Of a DNA stretch of 64,000 nt, positions 51,201 through 63,154 are shown in pieces; the first letter of the stretch is position 1, and each line of letters begins with the position of its first letter. The translations under genes and the position numbers were made by a program. Where the stretch lies: positions 12,488,484 to 12,552,483 of the forward strand of contig NC_092564.1 of assembly GCF_037975245.1 (NCBI RefSeq). The letters are read 5' to 3'. The notes under the pieces are model-generated. The model saw nothing but the letters and a program-made list of their open reading frames with translations. It was not told the origin of the DNA and made no database searches. The stretch comes from Apostichopus japonicus (Eukaryota; Echinodermata; Holothuroidea; Aspidochirotida; Stichopodidae).

Positions 51201-54200
51201 GTCAGATTGAACATTAATTAATAAATAACCCCAACTATGAAAATGATAAATTAATAACACCCTCCATTACATTGGAGATACTGAAAAAAAACGAACATGT
51301 ACAGACTGAGACTCCATCAGAAAGTCAGTTTCACTGGGCCAAAAGCCCAGTGTTCTATTCACCAAATTTACACAACTCTCCTTCAGTGTACATTTTGGTC
51401 ATTCTTTGAACACTATTTTGCTACTTTTTTCTGGAAACCCAATTTGCTGTTCGGAAAACAAAGAAACAACCAAAAAGTATCCTAAAAAATCCTTAATTAC
51501 TAGTACTTAGTGAACTTTGTATAGATTTGTATCATTCTATGATGAAACAAATAATTAACTTCTTCTGTCCTCACAGAAGTAATACTTGATGAGAGGGTAA
51601 TCCCTTATCCTTGGCATTAATGAGATGCTTTTGTACTGTCACTTTAACCAGACTAACAACTACAGCTGGGCATAGCCACAGTTTAAGGTAAGACCCATTG
51701 TTCCCGTAGCTACCCCATTGGTTCGGTTATTGATTTATTGGACAAACCATGTTGTGATTCTTTGCTATTCAGTGGAAAGCCTTACTCCCTGGATAATAGG
51801 AAGGGGGAAAAAGAGATTTGTTCCTACCTGGAAAGAGGTTGATTAGACTGGGCTAAACAAAGTTTGGGTTTCACTTTATTGGACCGTTTCTTACCCCATG
51901 GTGCTGTCAAAGGAAATACTTGGAAGACTGTTTTAGAAATCTGAAACATTTTCTGGAACAGTCTCGTCACGATCCCAGGACCCTGGATGGATCATGTTTT
52001 AGGAATGATCAATTAATTTATCAGAAACTTGTCTTCTATGTTATCTCGGAAATTATGAAACATTCGGATTGTTTACGTTCGCCCAAAGCCATTTTACAAT
52101 GTGATCAGTGAACAGTCTGTTTCTGCTGTCATTGATGGTAGACAGATATTTTTCTCACTAGATTTCAAAGTTTTTGTTAAAATACTGTTTTTTTCTAGCA
52201 AGGATTATGTAATTCAATTGTGGATCAAATAACTTTTCTACAGTGATATCTTGTCCTTATGATATCTTGGGACCTCCTTTAACCTCAGTGTGGACATTGG
52301 ATACCTGTTGTACGGAGACCAATTCCAGTGTGTCTCAGTCTTAACTTTGGGGGAGATTTTCAATGCTTAATCTTGTTACCAGGAAATTAATTGTGATTAA
52401 AAATGCCTTTGGGACCTTAGAAAGTATTCCATGGGTCCCCTATTTCAGGTTTTGCAGGCTCTTTCAAGGTAAGTTGAAGTCAATTTAAATTTTGTTACTA
52501 GAAAGGAACTCAGATATGTTTGTTGTTGTACCATATCCTAGGAATAATATCCTGTGTTTCATGTAAATTTGAAGATTTATGGAACTTCTTGAGTATACGA
52601 TTTTGAAAGATTCTGTATAAAAAACTGCATCAAATTTACAACTGCTTTTGCTTAATAACAACTGGTTACAACAGTTGCCTCTTTCTTATTGGACAATGCA
52701 ATCTTACCATTTCAAAGATAATTTGGTTTTCGTAAAACCAGAAAAAGTTTTCTTTCGTATATCTGGTTTTGGCATCAAAAGAATAAGAAAAGGTTTCTAA
52801 AGTATTCCAATTTGATGTATAGAAATTGTTTGGAATTTCTAAATTAAAAATTGGTCAATAAAACACCAAAGTCATTTTTTTTAATGTATCCATGGTTACT
52901 CTCCATATATTGATGAATAGAATGGGGTTCTTGTTCACATTGTTGTGTCTGTGCCATTGAAAGCAGGTTGGTTAGAAAAATAAACTGGAAACCCTCTGTA
53001 GATTTGATTCAAGATTCAATTGTCAAGATATAAAAAGATGATAAAACGAATCCTTTGTTTCTTTTCACAAGAAAAAGTAGAAAAGGTTAGAGTGCTGTGA
53101 CTTTGGTTTAGTCAAATACTGCAGCTCTTCTTCTTCTCCGGTGGAGTAATTTAGTTCTGATCATCTCACAGTGTATACAATGTAATTAATATTTGCATAC
53201 AATATAAAAAGATAATGATGATAATTAATATCTGCATTAAAATTGCTCCATAAATGAATTACCTATGTTCCAGAAATATAATTTGAATTGTTTTGAAAAC
53301 TCTTTTAACTTATAGCTAATGAAAATCTCTTGAACTAATTAGGTGGTTCTCTCCCATTGATTATAATTTCCAAACTGGTCACTTTTCTGTATTCTCATTA
53401 ATTTGTATAATTAATTAATAACTAGGACCTCTATTTGAAGGTATATGTTCCAAAGCTAGATAATCCATTGATATTTAAAACGATGCAGTGCTTCTTAAAT
53501 GTCTCACTGTATTCTGTAGTTCCCTCAAACAGACAATCAAGAATCTCGTTTTGTGCTAATTAATTAGTAATAATAATAATGATCAACAGTTATTTTACGA
53601 TGCTAAAGCGACCACAAATGTGGGAGAAACAAGCAAGGTCTTATGGATTACAACTTACATGTAGCGTGGCTTCCAATTCAACATTTTAAACTCAAATTTG
53701 GAATCTGTTCAAGTTAGAAAGTCATTTCAGATGGGAAAACCGTAGATTGTTCTTGGGTGAAAAACCCACCATATTATGACACGGCCAGGAATTGAATCCT
53801 GAACTTCCTAATTGCTAAGCCTCATTGCTTCAAAACAAACAAGTTCAAGTTTTATGGAGGGAAATTATCATGTCATGGCAAATCTTAACATCAAGAAGCA
53901 AGCCTTAAAATTTTTAAAATTTTTATAGTGATGATAAATTCATTTAAACATTGCCAGTATAATCTAATGTGTCACCAAGGCATGCACCTCACAAATTTTT
54001 AATCTTTCAAGGACTGCACACAATAATTGTGACTGAAACAAATACATGAAAGAGTTATAGCAAAGCTAAAACAGAACCAGGAGGAAGTAGTTATCTTTAT
54101 ACTCTAAAGTTACCTGTATCTTAAACTTTAAACTCTTTCAAACCAAAACTTATGAAATGTACAATGGTGACATTAACATATAAGCACTACAGTGTTCCAC

Positions 54201-57200
54201 AGTCATTGTAGTTTAGGTGTATAGTTCTATGGGTGTTTTGAATACCTGCTAAGTGCAGGTAGTCTTGCTTAATTGGAGGCTAAGCTTCTTAGGTCTGCTT
54301 TTAGATGTATTGATGTCCTAGCAGGTACAGAGAGTGACGTAGAGGCAGTACAAAGGAAGACAGTCAGCGTTTTATAAATTCATCGACATGTAAGGATGTC
54401 ATTGATTGTGAAAATAAAGAGACTGTCCCGACTCTGAAATGCTTAGTTGTTCCTTTCTCCCAACGGATTTGGGCAGTCTCTGGAACTAACCGTGTTACGT
54501 CAATTGCAGACAATACCAGGTGGTGCAAAGAGAGAGAGAGGAGAAAACAAAAATAGTTTAGATATGAATAAAGGTTTAAGCATCACTCTGATGCTTGATT
54601 GATCAAAGGGGGGGGGAGGATCGAAAATAAAACATAGGAATTATAAAAAGGTCAACAGTGTGGTGCCCAGTTTTAGCATGCTAATAATTGCTAGACAATG
54701 ATAAAAGTTCCTTCCAGAGGCTTTCTTGCACGGACACCCTCAAATGTTCCCAAATATTGAATAATTATTAAATATTGATGGACAATTTAAATGTATAGTA
54801 TCATGGCACCGCTAAAGTGAGCATAGAATCTAAATAGACACATATAAACGAGGCTAAAATACTAATTTCATTATGGAACAAGGGAAATTATAGTAAATGG
54901 TCATAAGCTCACTAGCACACATAACATCTAAACTGCAAATTGTTACAGGACAACAAAAAAGGGGGGGGGGGAATAAAGATATTTAATACTGTATGTCATG
55001 TGAACCACCACCAAGAAAAGCAAAAAAGATTGAATGATTTATCTAGAATATCCACATCTAGAATGTGTCCAGAGAAGAGAGCTGCTTAATTGTTTGGGAT
55101 AACAAGTTTCCTTTTAAGAAATCTGAATGCACTTTGTTTTGAACCTGGATGATATATCAACAGTACATGGTAGATAACACTATGGTACATTATTAAAAGA
55201 CAACTTGACATGTTGGGTATCATATGCACAGTACTCGACAATAGTGATACAAACAGACCTGTCTAGAAGTAATGGATGGGAGGTGATTTGTAAATTTATA
55301 ATTTAAAGGATGTTCTCTCTCTCTCTCTCTGAGTGATTTAAATATTATAATTAGAGATTTAGAGTCTCCTTTTTCTCCCCACACGCATCCTCAACCCCTT
55401 TCCTCCAACATCCCCCTTCCTTCTGCCCACTGTTCTGAGCTACATAAATTGCTTAAATGTTAAATGTGTAAGTTTCAAGTCCTCTGGTTTTAATCTGACA
55501 GTGGTGATGCCTTATCTGGGGCTGATGCCCTCGAATCACTAGGAAGTCTCTTGGATCTCGCTAGAGACAGTTCATCCCCAATTATACAAGATATATCAGA
55601 TATTGAGAGCCTCCTTCAACAGGTAAGTTTACACCTGTAACATTAAAGATGATAAAGTGTTTAAAACTGTAAAGATGAAGTAGTTTTTAAATTAATGTAT
55701 CGAAGCATCGATAACTGTGTTTTGGCAGTTTAATTGATTTTAAACGTAAGTACTGTACTGCTAATTTGTGTGTTATGTTGAAATTAGGCTCAGACACATG
55801 GTAAGTTGAACTGGTTGAAATCTTCTGTTTCTCTCAAATAATTAACCAATGGAAGCTTGCATAGATATACTGTATATGGTTTCCATGCAATGTTGCAATA
55901 CTTTCTGCTAAATTGTTTGTATGTGGTGTGTTTCCTGTTTAAGGTAAGTTAAAACATGATCTTTGTTTACTCAAACTAAGAGCGACTTTCCATAAGATTT
56001 ATCGCTGCATTAGGGACAGTATCATTATTTGTATTTAGTGTACCATGATGTCATCATTCCCTTGGCTCAACTTTCCTTCAACATGGATTGTTGAAAGGTA
56101 TCTCAATCCTTTATTACTGAGTGCATAAAGTCTTTACAACGTATTACTTGATGCATATATATAGAGAGAGAAATGACTTTATGATGGCATGATAAAAGTG
56201 TGGTCTCTTAAACTTTTTTGACAGAGAGAGTTTATAAGTCACATGGGGGTGATGGTGGTTGATATGCTTTTCTTGTAAACTTGTGCAGAAACGATTTAAA
56301 CATCATCAAAGGGAGGGAAGTTATGCCAAATTGCACCCTTGTTTGGAATTAATGGAGGGGATCACCGCCACCATTATTACTATGACCACCACAAATGATA
56401 AACACCATCATTCATTACCCTCATCACTGTCGATAAGTACCAACCGACAAACAAAACAAACTTGGTGAGGTCAATGATCAACTTTTGTACCTGATCTGAT
56501 TTTCAAGACCTTTGACTGTATCATTGAGTATGTTCTAAATTTGGTCTTCAATCATCAGCTCCGAGAGCTTCTGACCAACGCATTACCAGATGACCTGCTA
56601 GAAGATGACGAAGACGACTACGAGAGCGGATCATCATCAGATGCCAGTAGTTTATCCTCTCAGGAGGATGAAGAGGCAGACGACAAGAGGTAAGAAGATG
56701 TAGATGATTTTACATTTAATGTTTAAAGAGGATCATTAACATAATCAATAAAAATAAAATAAAAATGTTAGCAAACTGCTTATCCACTAGAGAGCCTGTG
56801 TAGAAGAATGTGTAAAAGTAAGTTGGCCTGATGTTTCGATCCTAGCAGGATCTTCTTCAAAGGCTAAATGACAAGTAATGTTCAGTAACAGAAGGGACAA
56901 ATACACGCACAGAATACAGACAGGTTAATGAGCATGGTGGACACAAAGAGATAGATGTAAGGGGATTAGATCATTAACGTCAGTGCTGTTCCTTAGTGGC
57001 TGTTACAGTTTGCAACGCGTCGTCCTCCTGTCACGCAAATTAGATTAGCACCAAATATTGTTACATTATACAGTAACTCTGGTTTCATTAAATGTGTTTA
57101 TGTAGACAACGGATTGTATTGTTGAATTGTACCTCAAGAAGGTATATAATGTGTTAAAAGGATGGTTAATTTGTCAAGTATTATATTAAACAGATTCATA

Positions 57201-60200
57201 TTTTTTTGAGACTCTTTCCAGTTTATTCATAACTGTGATAGAAGTTGTTGTTATTTGCCTTCTGTTATTGGATGCTATGGAATACATCTTACCAGTCACA
57301 TCAAATATAGCACGAATTTTAACTGGAATGAAAAAGCAGTTGGATAAATATTGGAAATGCATACATACTTGCCTCAATTGATTACATTTACTGTAGAAAT
57401 TAATGGTACTCAAAGATGACTTAGATAGATTGGAATATTAACCCTAATAAATGGCTTTGCAGTCCTACTGTAGTTACTGCAATTAGCTGTGAAGCTGATC
57501 TTCATTCATGACAAATGTGTGTCCTTATTTGACACCTTTTGCTTCAAAACATTTACCTATTTGATACACAGGCCACTTCCATGGAAGACTAAAGTTCAGG
57601 AGAACCAGAAAACATCCACACCTCATAGTAGAAGTCCCCCGCCCCTGGAAACTCCTGCCACTGGGATTGGGGGCAGAGGCAGGGGGAATGAAATAAGGTC
57701 CAATGTACACAAGGTAAATATGGTATTAATATTAACTCACCAGTAAACAAAGTGATGGCTAGAAATGATTCAATGAGCAGCTAAGAATTTGCATCTTTGC
57801 TAACATTCCTTGGAAATGGTGTACTGTCTTGTTATCCTTTACTAAGCAAGGGAGATTTCAAGAAACTTTGAAAACTGTTTATGTTTTCTTAATGACTCTT
57901 TTGACTGCTAAGATCCATAATTTGGTTTACCAGTCTCTGCATCCATTGGGAGAGAGTAAGTCACCTTCAAAGCTCCATTTTTGTGATGTTTCTGCTACAA
58001 TCCCATAGCATTAGACTAGAGACTAGATATAAGGTATCTAAACGCATCACCTGCTGGGTTCCACCACCAAGATCATACCAGGAATCGTGAGATTAGGCAT
58101 TAGAAACTTCCAAGGTTTGCAGTTGAAAATATCAAACATATTACACTAAATTTTGTGAGACAAAGAAACATTCTATGTTAGAATGAATGATCTAGTAACC
58201 CGCTATTTAGGACCAGCCTACTATAAATTGTAACTCCACAGATTATTAAGTTTAACGGATATTTATCCAGGTCTGCGTGCTATTACATGTAGAACAACAC
58301 ATAGGGTGACTTCCTCAATACCAGATTTGGGAGGAAGGGAAAGTGTGTGGAGTCCTTGATGTTGAATTAGGGGACCTACTGTATAGATGTTACTTTATAT
58401 TCAGTATGTTAGGTAGACAGGTAAGAATTCTGCCCCATTAATCCCCACACCAGTAAGCTTTGGGGATTATGTGTGCTACTTTTACGGCTTGGTGAGAGTG
58501 AAACCCCTACCCTTAACACCACACACACACACATGCAAAGAGGAGTAATAAAACAGATTTTGATTCAGCTGGATCAGTTGGCATACTAAGTGCTAAAAGC
58601 AAACAGGTCACCCCTCAAGACCACGAGAACTGTTCTTAACTAGCCTTGGCAACTACTGTAGCAGCATAACTGCCATGAAACAAGTTTGAGAAGAATGAAA
58701 AGAAACCAAAGGTTGACAATCTTCCCTGTGTTTGTTTTGTCTCCTAGAATAATGGCAATGGTCATTTTCAGCAAGAGGACAAAAGTTACGGTCTCCAACC
58801 GCCCCCTGAGAGGAAGTCTGTTTCACCACACTCTTCCGATGACCAGCAGTATGCAGGGAGCAGGAGAGAGGCGGAGGGTTCCGAATACGTGACTGATCAA
58901 CATCAGGGCATCCCCAGGACTAGCACCAGTTATCAACCCCATGTCTATTATCCAAATCAGGGCCCATATTATGAAAACAGGCCCAGACAAGATATGAACC
59001 CCCAAGTGGTGAAACCAGGGCCAGGGGACATGAACTGGGATCAGGCACACCTGGAGAATCGAAGGGAGAGTCAACAGTACGAGCCCTCGGAGAGGAAAGC
59101 TGGGCCGGATAGCTATCCTTCCAAAGGGTTGGATAACAATGGCTCGCTAGCACCGAGTGTGGGCCAGAACACCGAAATCAATGTTTATCCCGTGCAGGAT
59201 AATGCAGGCACTCCGAAGATACATTACACAGGCGGCAAGAATGGTCTCGGCCAGAGGGATCGTGTAGCGATGGAGGCTGAGCAAGGGGAGAGGTACCCTG
59301 CTATGGGACGGACCGCTAGTGTGGACCTTCTCATGGCTCAGGAATATGAGAACCTGCAAGGGCACTATCTACATGCAGGTAAGGTTGAAGTAGGTTTCTT
59401 GGTCCCTCAGAAGGGAGTCTCTCACCTCCTCTCAGGAAAACTCTTGACAATCATCCTTGACAAAAACAGTGTTGGTTTTAGTTTATAGAACTTTAAATTA
59501 TCAGGTAATTATCCAGTATTAAAGTGAGAATGCTAGTTAGTCCAGTAATAAAGTGAGAATGCTAGTTAGTCCAGTATTAAAGTGAGAATGCTGGTTAGTC
59601 CAGTATTAAAGTGAGAATGCTAGTTAGTCCAGTATTAAAGTGAGTATGCTAGTTAGTCCAGTAATAAAGTGAGAATGCTAGTTAGTCCAGTAATAATGTG
59701 AGAATGCTGGTTAGTCCAGTATTAAAGTGAGAATGCTGGTTAGTCCAGTATTAAAGTGAGAATGCTTGTTAGTCCAGTATTAAAGTGAGTATGCTAGTTA
59801 GTCCAGTAATAAAGTGAGAATGCTAGTTAGTCCAGTAATAATGTGAGAATGCTGGTTAGTCCAGTATTAAAGTGAGAATGCTGGTTAGTCCAGTATTAAA
59901 GTGAGAATGCTTGTTAGTCCAGTATTAAAGTGAGTATGCTTGTTAGTCCAGTATTAAAGTGAGAATGCTAGTTAGTCCAGTAATAAAGTGAGAATGCTGG
60001 TTAGTCCAGTAATAAAGTGAGAATGCTAGTTAGTCCAGTATTAAAGTCCAGTATTAAAGTGTCCAGTAGTCCAGTAGTCCAGTATTAAAGTGCTAGTTAG
60101 TCCAGTAATAAAGTGAGAATGCTAGTTAGTCCAGTAATAAAGTGAGAATGCTAGTTAGTCCAGGATAAAAGTGAGTATGCTAGTTAGTCCAGTAATAAAG

Positions 60201-63154
60201 TGAGAATGCTAGTTAGTCCAGGATAAAAGTGAGTATGCTAGTTAGTCCAGTAATAAAGTGAGAATGCTAGTTAGTCCAGTAATAAAGTGAGAATGCTAGT
60301 TAGTCCAGGATAAAAGTGAGAATGCTAGTTAGTCCAGTAATAAAGTGAGAATGCTAGTTAGTCCAGTAATAAAGTGAGAATGCTAGTTAGTCCAGTATTA
60401 AAGTGAGAATGCTAGTTAGTCCAGTAATAAAGTGAGAATGCTAGTTAGTCCAGTAATAAAGTGAGAATGCTAGTTAGTCCAGGATAAAAGTGAGAATGCT
60501 AGTTAGTCCAGTAATAAAGTGAGAATGCTAGTTAGTCCAGGATAAAAGTGAGTATGCTAGTTAGTCCAGTAATAAAGTGAGAATGCTAGTTAGTCCAGTA
60601 ATAAAGTGAGAATGCTAGTTAGTCCAGTATTAAAGTGAGAATGCTAGTTAGTCCAGTAATAAAGTGAGAATGCTAGTTAGTCCAGGATAAAAGTGAGAAT
60701 GCTAGTTAGTCCAGGATAAAAGTGAGAATGCTAGTAAATCCAGTATTAAAGTGAGAATGCTAGTTAGTCCAGTAATAAAGTGAGTATGCTAGTTAGTCCA
60801 GTATTAAAGTGAGAATGCTTGTTAGTCCAGTAATAATGTGAGAATGCTTGTTAGTCCAGTAATAAAGTGAGAATGCTAGTTAGTCCAGGATAAAAGTGAG
60901 AATGCTTGTTAGTCCAGTAATAATGTGAGTATGCTAGTTAGTCCAGTATTAAAGTGAGAATGCTAGTTAGTCCAGTAATAAAGTGAGAATGCTTGTTAGT
61001 CCAGGATAAAAGTGAGAATGCTAGTTAGTCCAGGATAAAAGTGAGAATGCTAGTTAGTCCAGTATTAAAGTGAGAATGCTAGTTAGTCCAGTAATAAAGT
61101 GAGTATGCTAGTTAGTCCAGTATTAAAGTGAGAATGCTTGTTAGTCCAGTAATAATGTGAGAATGCTTGTTAGTCCAGTAATAATGTGAGTATGCTAGTT
61201 AGTCCAGTAATAAAGTGAGAATGCTAGTTAGTCCAGTAATAAAGTGAGAATGCTAGTTAGTCCAGGATAAAAGTGAGAATGCTAGTTAGTCCAGGATAAA
61301 AGTGAGAATGCTAGTTAGTCCAGTAATAATGTGAGAATGCTTGTTAGTCCAGTAATAAAGTGAGAATGCTAGTTAGTCCAGTAATAAAGTGAGAATGCTT
61401 GTTAGTCCAGTAATAAAGTGAGAATGCTAGTTAGTCCAGTATTAAAGTGAGAATGCTAGTTAGTCCAGTATTAAAGTGTGAATGCTAGTTATAGTTAGTC
61501 CAGTAATAATGTGAGAATGCTTGTTAGTCCAGTAATAAAGTGAGAATGCTTGTTAGTCCAGTAATAAAGTGAGAATGCTAGTTAGTCCAGTAATAAAGTG
61601 AGAATGCTAGTTAGTCCAGTATCAAAGTGAGAATGCTAGTAGTTAGTCCAGTAATAAAGTGAGGTTGCTAGTAGTTTAATAGTCCAGTATTAAGTTAAAT
61701 GGTTTCATGTGTTATATGACGCCTTGCACTATCTCCTTATACCAGGTGCAACTTCAAGTGGTCAGCAGTACGCACAGATGCAGATTCTTTACCAGGCACG
61801 AGGTCGCGAACTAGAGCAACTTACCGGCCAGTTACGCATGCTCCAGGAGGAGAGCGCCCGGGAGAAGCGGATTCTTAATCACCAGCTGGCTCTAGCACAA
61901 GGTGAATACGTCTTTCACCTGTTTTTCTATGAAGTCGTTTACCAAAGTTTGAGATCTATGTTTGTTATTAATGGAATGGTAACATTGCTAAAAGAAGTCT
62001 AATACCAACTACTAGTGCATAAGAAATCTTAACTTTTTCCTTAAATATTCATCAAGGAAATTGTTAATTGCAAAAAGATTGTTTTTATCTCAATTGCATG
62101 CAATATAACAATGGCTACTAACCAGCATCTCTTGCAAAGAAATGCTTAGTAGCGAGAATTCTAACTTATGGCAGGATCTCTCAATGTTAAATCACAATGA
62201 CTGAAGTCACTGGTTCAAATCCTGCTCATGAACGATAGTTTCTTACTCTCTTCTAGTGAGTAAGGGAACCAAACAATCAAATTATCGTTATCCAAAGTGT
62301 CGTATAATAGGCAATGATTCCATCGGACAATAAGCTAACAAATTGATATCAATATTTTACTCTTTTGTTTTGTTTACTTTCAATTTTAGGTGAAAAGAAT
62401 GGCTTATCTACAAGTTATGAACAGACTAAACATCTTCTGGCTTCGTCCAAGGATGAGAACTTGAAACTGGAGGGACACTATCAGGCAGCGACAGCTCAGA
62501 TACAAGCCTTAACGGCCGCTAGAGATGAGGTCAGTCCTGTTGCTAGGATAGAGGTCAAAGGTCAACAAGCATTTGCTTCACAGTGTCACAGAGATTACTG
62601 TTATGCTACTTATACTAATTACACGTGACATTAACTCATGTGCTTCAGGCTAATATTAGGTACAACTTTACCAGTTGGTGTGTCAGTTATGTTTAGTTGA
62701 TCAATATTTGTGACATCACAACCAACACAATGTTGCAAAAAATGTCCTGAAAATACAATGTAGACATTTGAAGAAGATGCAATAAATCATAAGTTTCTAT
62801 TTTATATCTCCAAAATCTTTATATTTTACAGCAATGTGTGCAGAGCATATCAAAACTTAACCACATCCTTTAAAAAGTGTCTTTTCAATTTGAATTTTTG
62901 TTTTGATGAGGTAAAAATGGCTTCTAAAACTGAAATATTTTTGACTGTCACAGATAATGAAGAAACTGCAGACCACAGAGACGAAGGTGGAAACAATGAC
63001 CAAAGAACTGACGGAGATTCAGAAGTCGCAACCTCTGGCCAGAGCAAGAGAACACCAGGACACAGTCTTGGCAGAGATGCAGCGTAAACATGAAGAGGAG
63101 ATTACAGACCTTCAGGGAAGGCTTCAAAGGGTCATATCAGATCTGGAGGAGAAG
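45285..63154 (+). CDS. CEP152: CEP152 (centrosomal protein 152 / Asterless) homologue, 5' part
   Basis: Nine exons join in phase to 546 codons and continue past the window: 45285-45380, 52449-52468, 55502-55622, 56559-56689, 57572-57713, 58748-59378, 61746-61901, 62390-62529, 62954-63154. CEP152 is a centriole scaffold that recruits PLK4 and CPAP for centriole duplication. Residues 1-130 are acidic; LRELLTNALPDDLLEDD (about 80-96) resembles LQQLLTDLPHDMLDDD of the human PLK4-binding N-terminus. Residues about 135-385 are disordered (Pro, Gln, Asn, Gly). From about 387 a coiled coil starts; runs such as ILNHQLALAQGEKNGLS, IQALTAARDE, IMKKLQTTET and ARAREHQDTVLAEMQRKHEE parallel the human protein in order. 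The start ATG opens MNVGSSINFDGKAF, comparable to the human start. Exon 2 is the least certain. Human CEP152 is about 1,700 residues, so most of the coiled coil lies beyond the right edge. Confidence 0.9.
46476..47035. repeat. Tandem repeat, six units of about 90 bp
   Basis: The phrase ctatgtaatgttta(t/c)gttgc recurs with spacing 90, 90, 96, 89 and 89 bases (positions of taatgttta/taatgtttg: 46501, 46591, 46681, 46777, 46866, 46955). Each unit also has caggtaggtgtgaacacc and aatctgctgaagt. Moderate divergence between units. Confidence 0.9.
49126..49400. repeat. Tandem repeat, 19-bp unit, about 14 copies
   Basis: The unit is close to ttcccagtgtgagcactac. Central copies (about 49215-49275) are nearly perfect, and the flanking copies diverge with small indels. 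It lies in intron 1 of the CEP152-like gene. Confidence 0.9.
50022..50720 (-). mobile_element. Decayed non-LTR retrotransposon 3' end
   Basis: On the minus strand the frame at 50499-50260 contains FSYVPAKEWNELSKECKNAN, then a Ser-Leu-Asn-Thr stretch and a Lys-Leu-rich end. This is the usual C-terminus of a non-LTR reverse-transcriptase ORF, where a WN(E/S)L motif is followed by an FKxxLK-type segment. Upstream on that strand, frames near 50640-50560 (FMTLCNLADPLQKHIY) are consistent with the same protein after frameshifts. The 3' UTR runs to a ttatttaac-like tail near 50022. The copy is truncated and inactive. Confidence 0.6.
52449..52468 (+). other. CEP152: CEP152 coding micro-exon (20 or 11 bases)
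   Basis: Exon 1 ends in phase 0 and exon 3 must be entered in phase 2, so a linking exon of length 3n+2 is required. At 52449-52468 the sequence gttttgcaggctctttcaag sits between acceptor cctatttcag and the strong donor gtaagt. It gives VLQALS plus AG. A second acceptor, ttttgcag, nine bases on, would give an 11-base exon (ALS plus AG) in the same phases. Both keep the frame into GDALSGADAL. A competing 35-base candidate at 47455-47489 has a poorer acceptor. Confidence 0.6.
52469..55501. other. Intron 2 of the CEP152-like gene
   Basis: It runs from gtaagt to acceptor taatctgacag. AT-rich sequence with a tRNA-like fragment near 53778-53830 (plus-strand ggaattgaatcc), a G-run at about 54961-54970 and a short CT repeat at 55314-55331. 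No further exon is recognised. Confidence 0.6.
55623..56558. other. Intron 3 of the CEP152-like gene
   Basis: Donor gtaagt, acceptor caatcatcag. It contains a 69-codon chance frame at 56259-56468 and no repeat of note. Confidence 0.6.
56690..57571. other. Intron 4 of the CEP152-like gene, with dispersed repeat
   Basis: Donor gtaaga, acceptor ttgatacacag. The segment at about 56820-56950 (gtttcgatcctagcaggatc followed by ttcttcaaaggc) has the look of a dispersed element; the phrase ggatcttcttcaaaggc also occurs near 36671. Similar phrases are found in repeats of other marine invertebrates (from memory, not checked). Confidence 0.5.
57714..58747. other. Intron 5 of the CEP152-like gene
   Basis: Donor gtaaat, acceptor ttgttttgtctcctag. 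Only a short CA repeat near 58522-58536 stands out. Confidence 0.6.
59512..61695. repeat. 29-bp minisatellite, about 75 units, in CEP152 intron 6
   Basis: This 2.2 kb head-to-tail array has a unit starting ccagtaataaagtgagaatg. A small set of variants recurs: ccagtattaaag, ccagtaataaag, ccaggataaaag and ccagtaataatg at the start; gagaatgc or gagtatgc in the middle; ctagtt, cttgtt or ctggtt at the end. A five-unit block of 145 bp is repeated back to back (59629-59773 and 59774-59918), showing higher-order amplification. A scrambled spot with short units lies at about 60043-60100. The array fills nearly all of intron 6 (59379-61745). The unit length is not a multiple of three, so it is not coding. 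Confidence 0.97.
61902..62389. other. Intron 7 of the CEP152-like gene
   Basis: Donor gtgaat, acceptor ttcaattttag, phase 1 on both sides. A box B-like phrase (ggttcaaatcc, about 62213) suggests an old SINE remnant but no box A is clear. Confidence 0.6.
62530..62953. other. Intron 8 of the CEP152-like gene
   Basis: Donor gtcagt, acceptor gactgtcacag, phase 0 on both sides. No feature of note. Confidence 0.6.

Larger units (their letters stand above)
45381..52448. other. Intron 1 of the CEP152-like gene
   Basis: This 7.1 kb intron runs from donor gtattg to acceptor cctatttcag. It holds the 90-bp array at 46476-47035, a C-run of over 20 bases at about 48580-48601, the 19-bp array at 49126-49400 and a LINE remnant at 50022-50720. 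Several plus-strand open frames lie at 47164-48525 (up to 126 codons) without recognisable motifs. Confidence 0.6.

Noticed and set aside
51309-51360. tRNA-anticodon-like hairpin (ctgggccaaaagcccag)
   Set aside because: Only the hairpin resembles a tRNA; the box B region is not recognisable, so it is at best a SINE remnant.
53778-53835. tRNA-like segment with box B-type ggaattgaatcc on the minus strand
   Set aside because: The stems do not pair and box A is degraded; probably a SINE fragment, too unclear to list.
58823-59365. Minus-strand frames opposite CEP152 exon 6
   Set aside because: They are antisense shadows of a real coding exon.
59512-61695. CRISPR-like appearance of regularly spaced repeats
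   Set aside because: Units abut directly with no unique spacers, and the setting is a eukaryotic intron.
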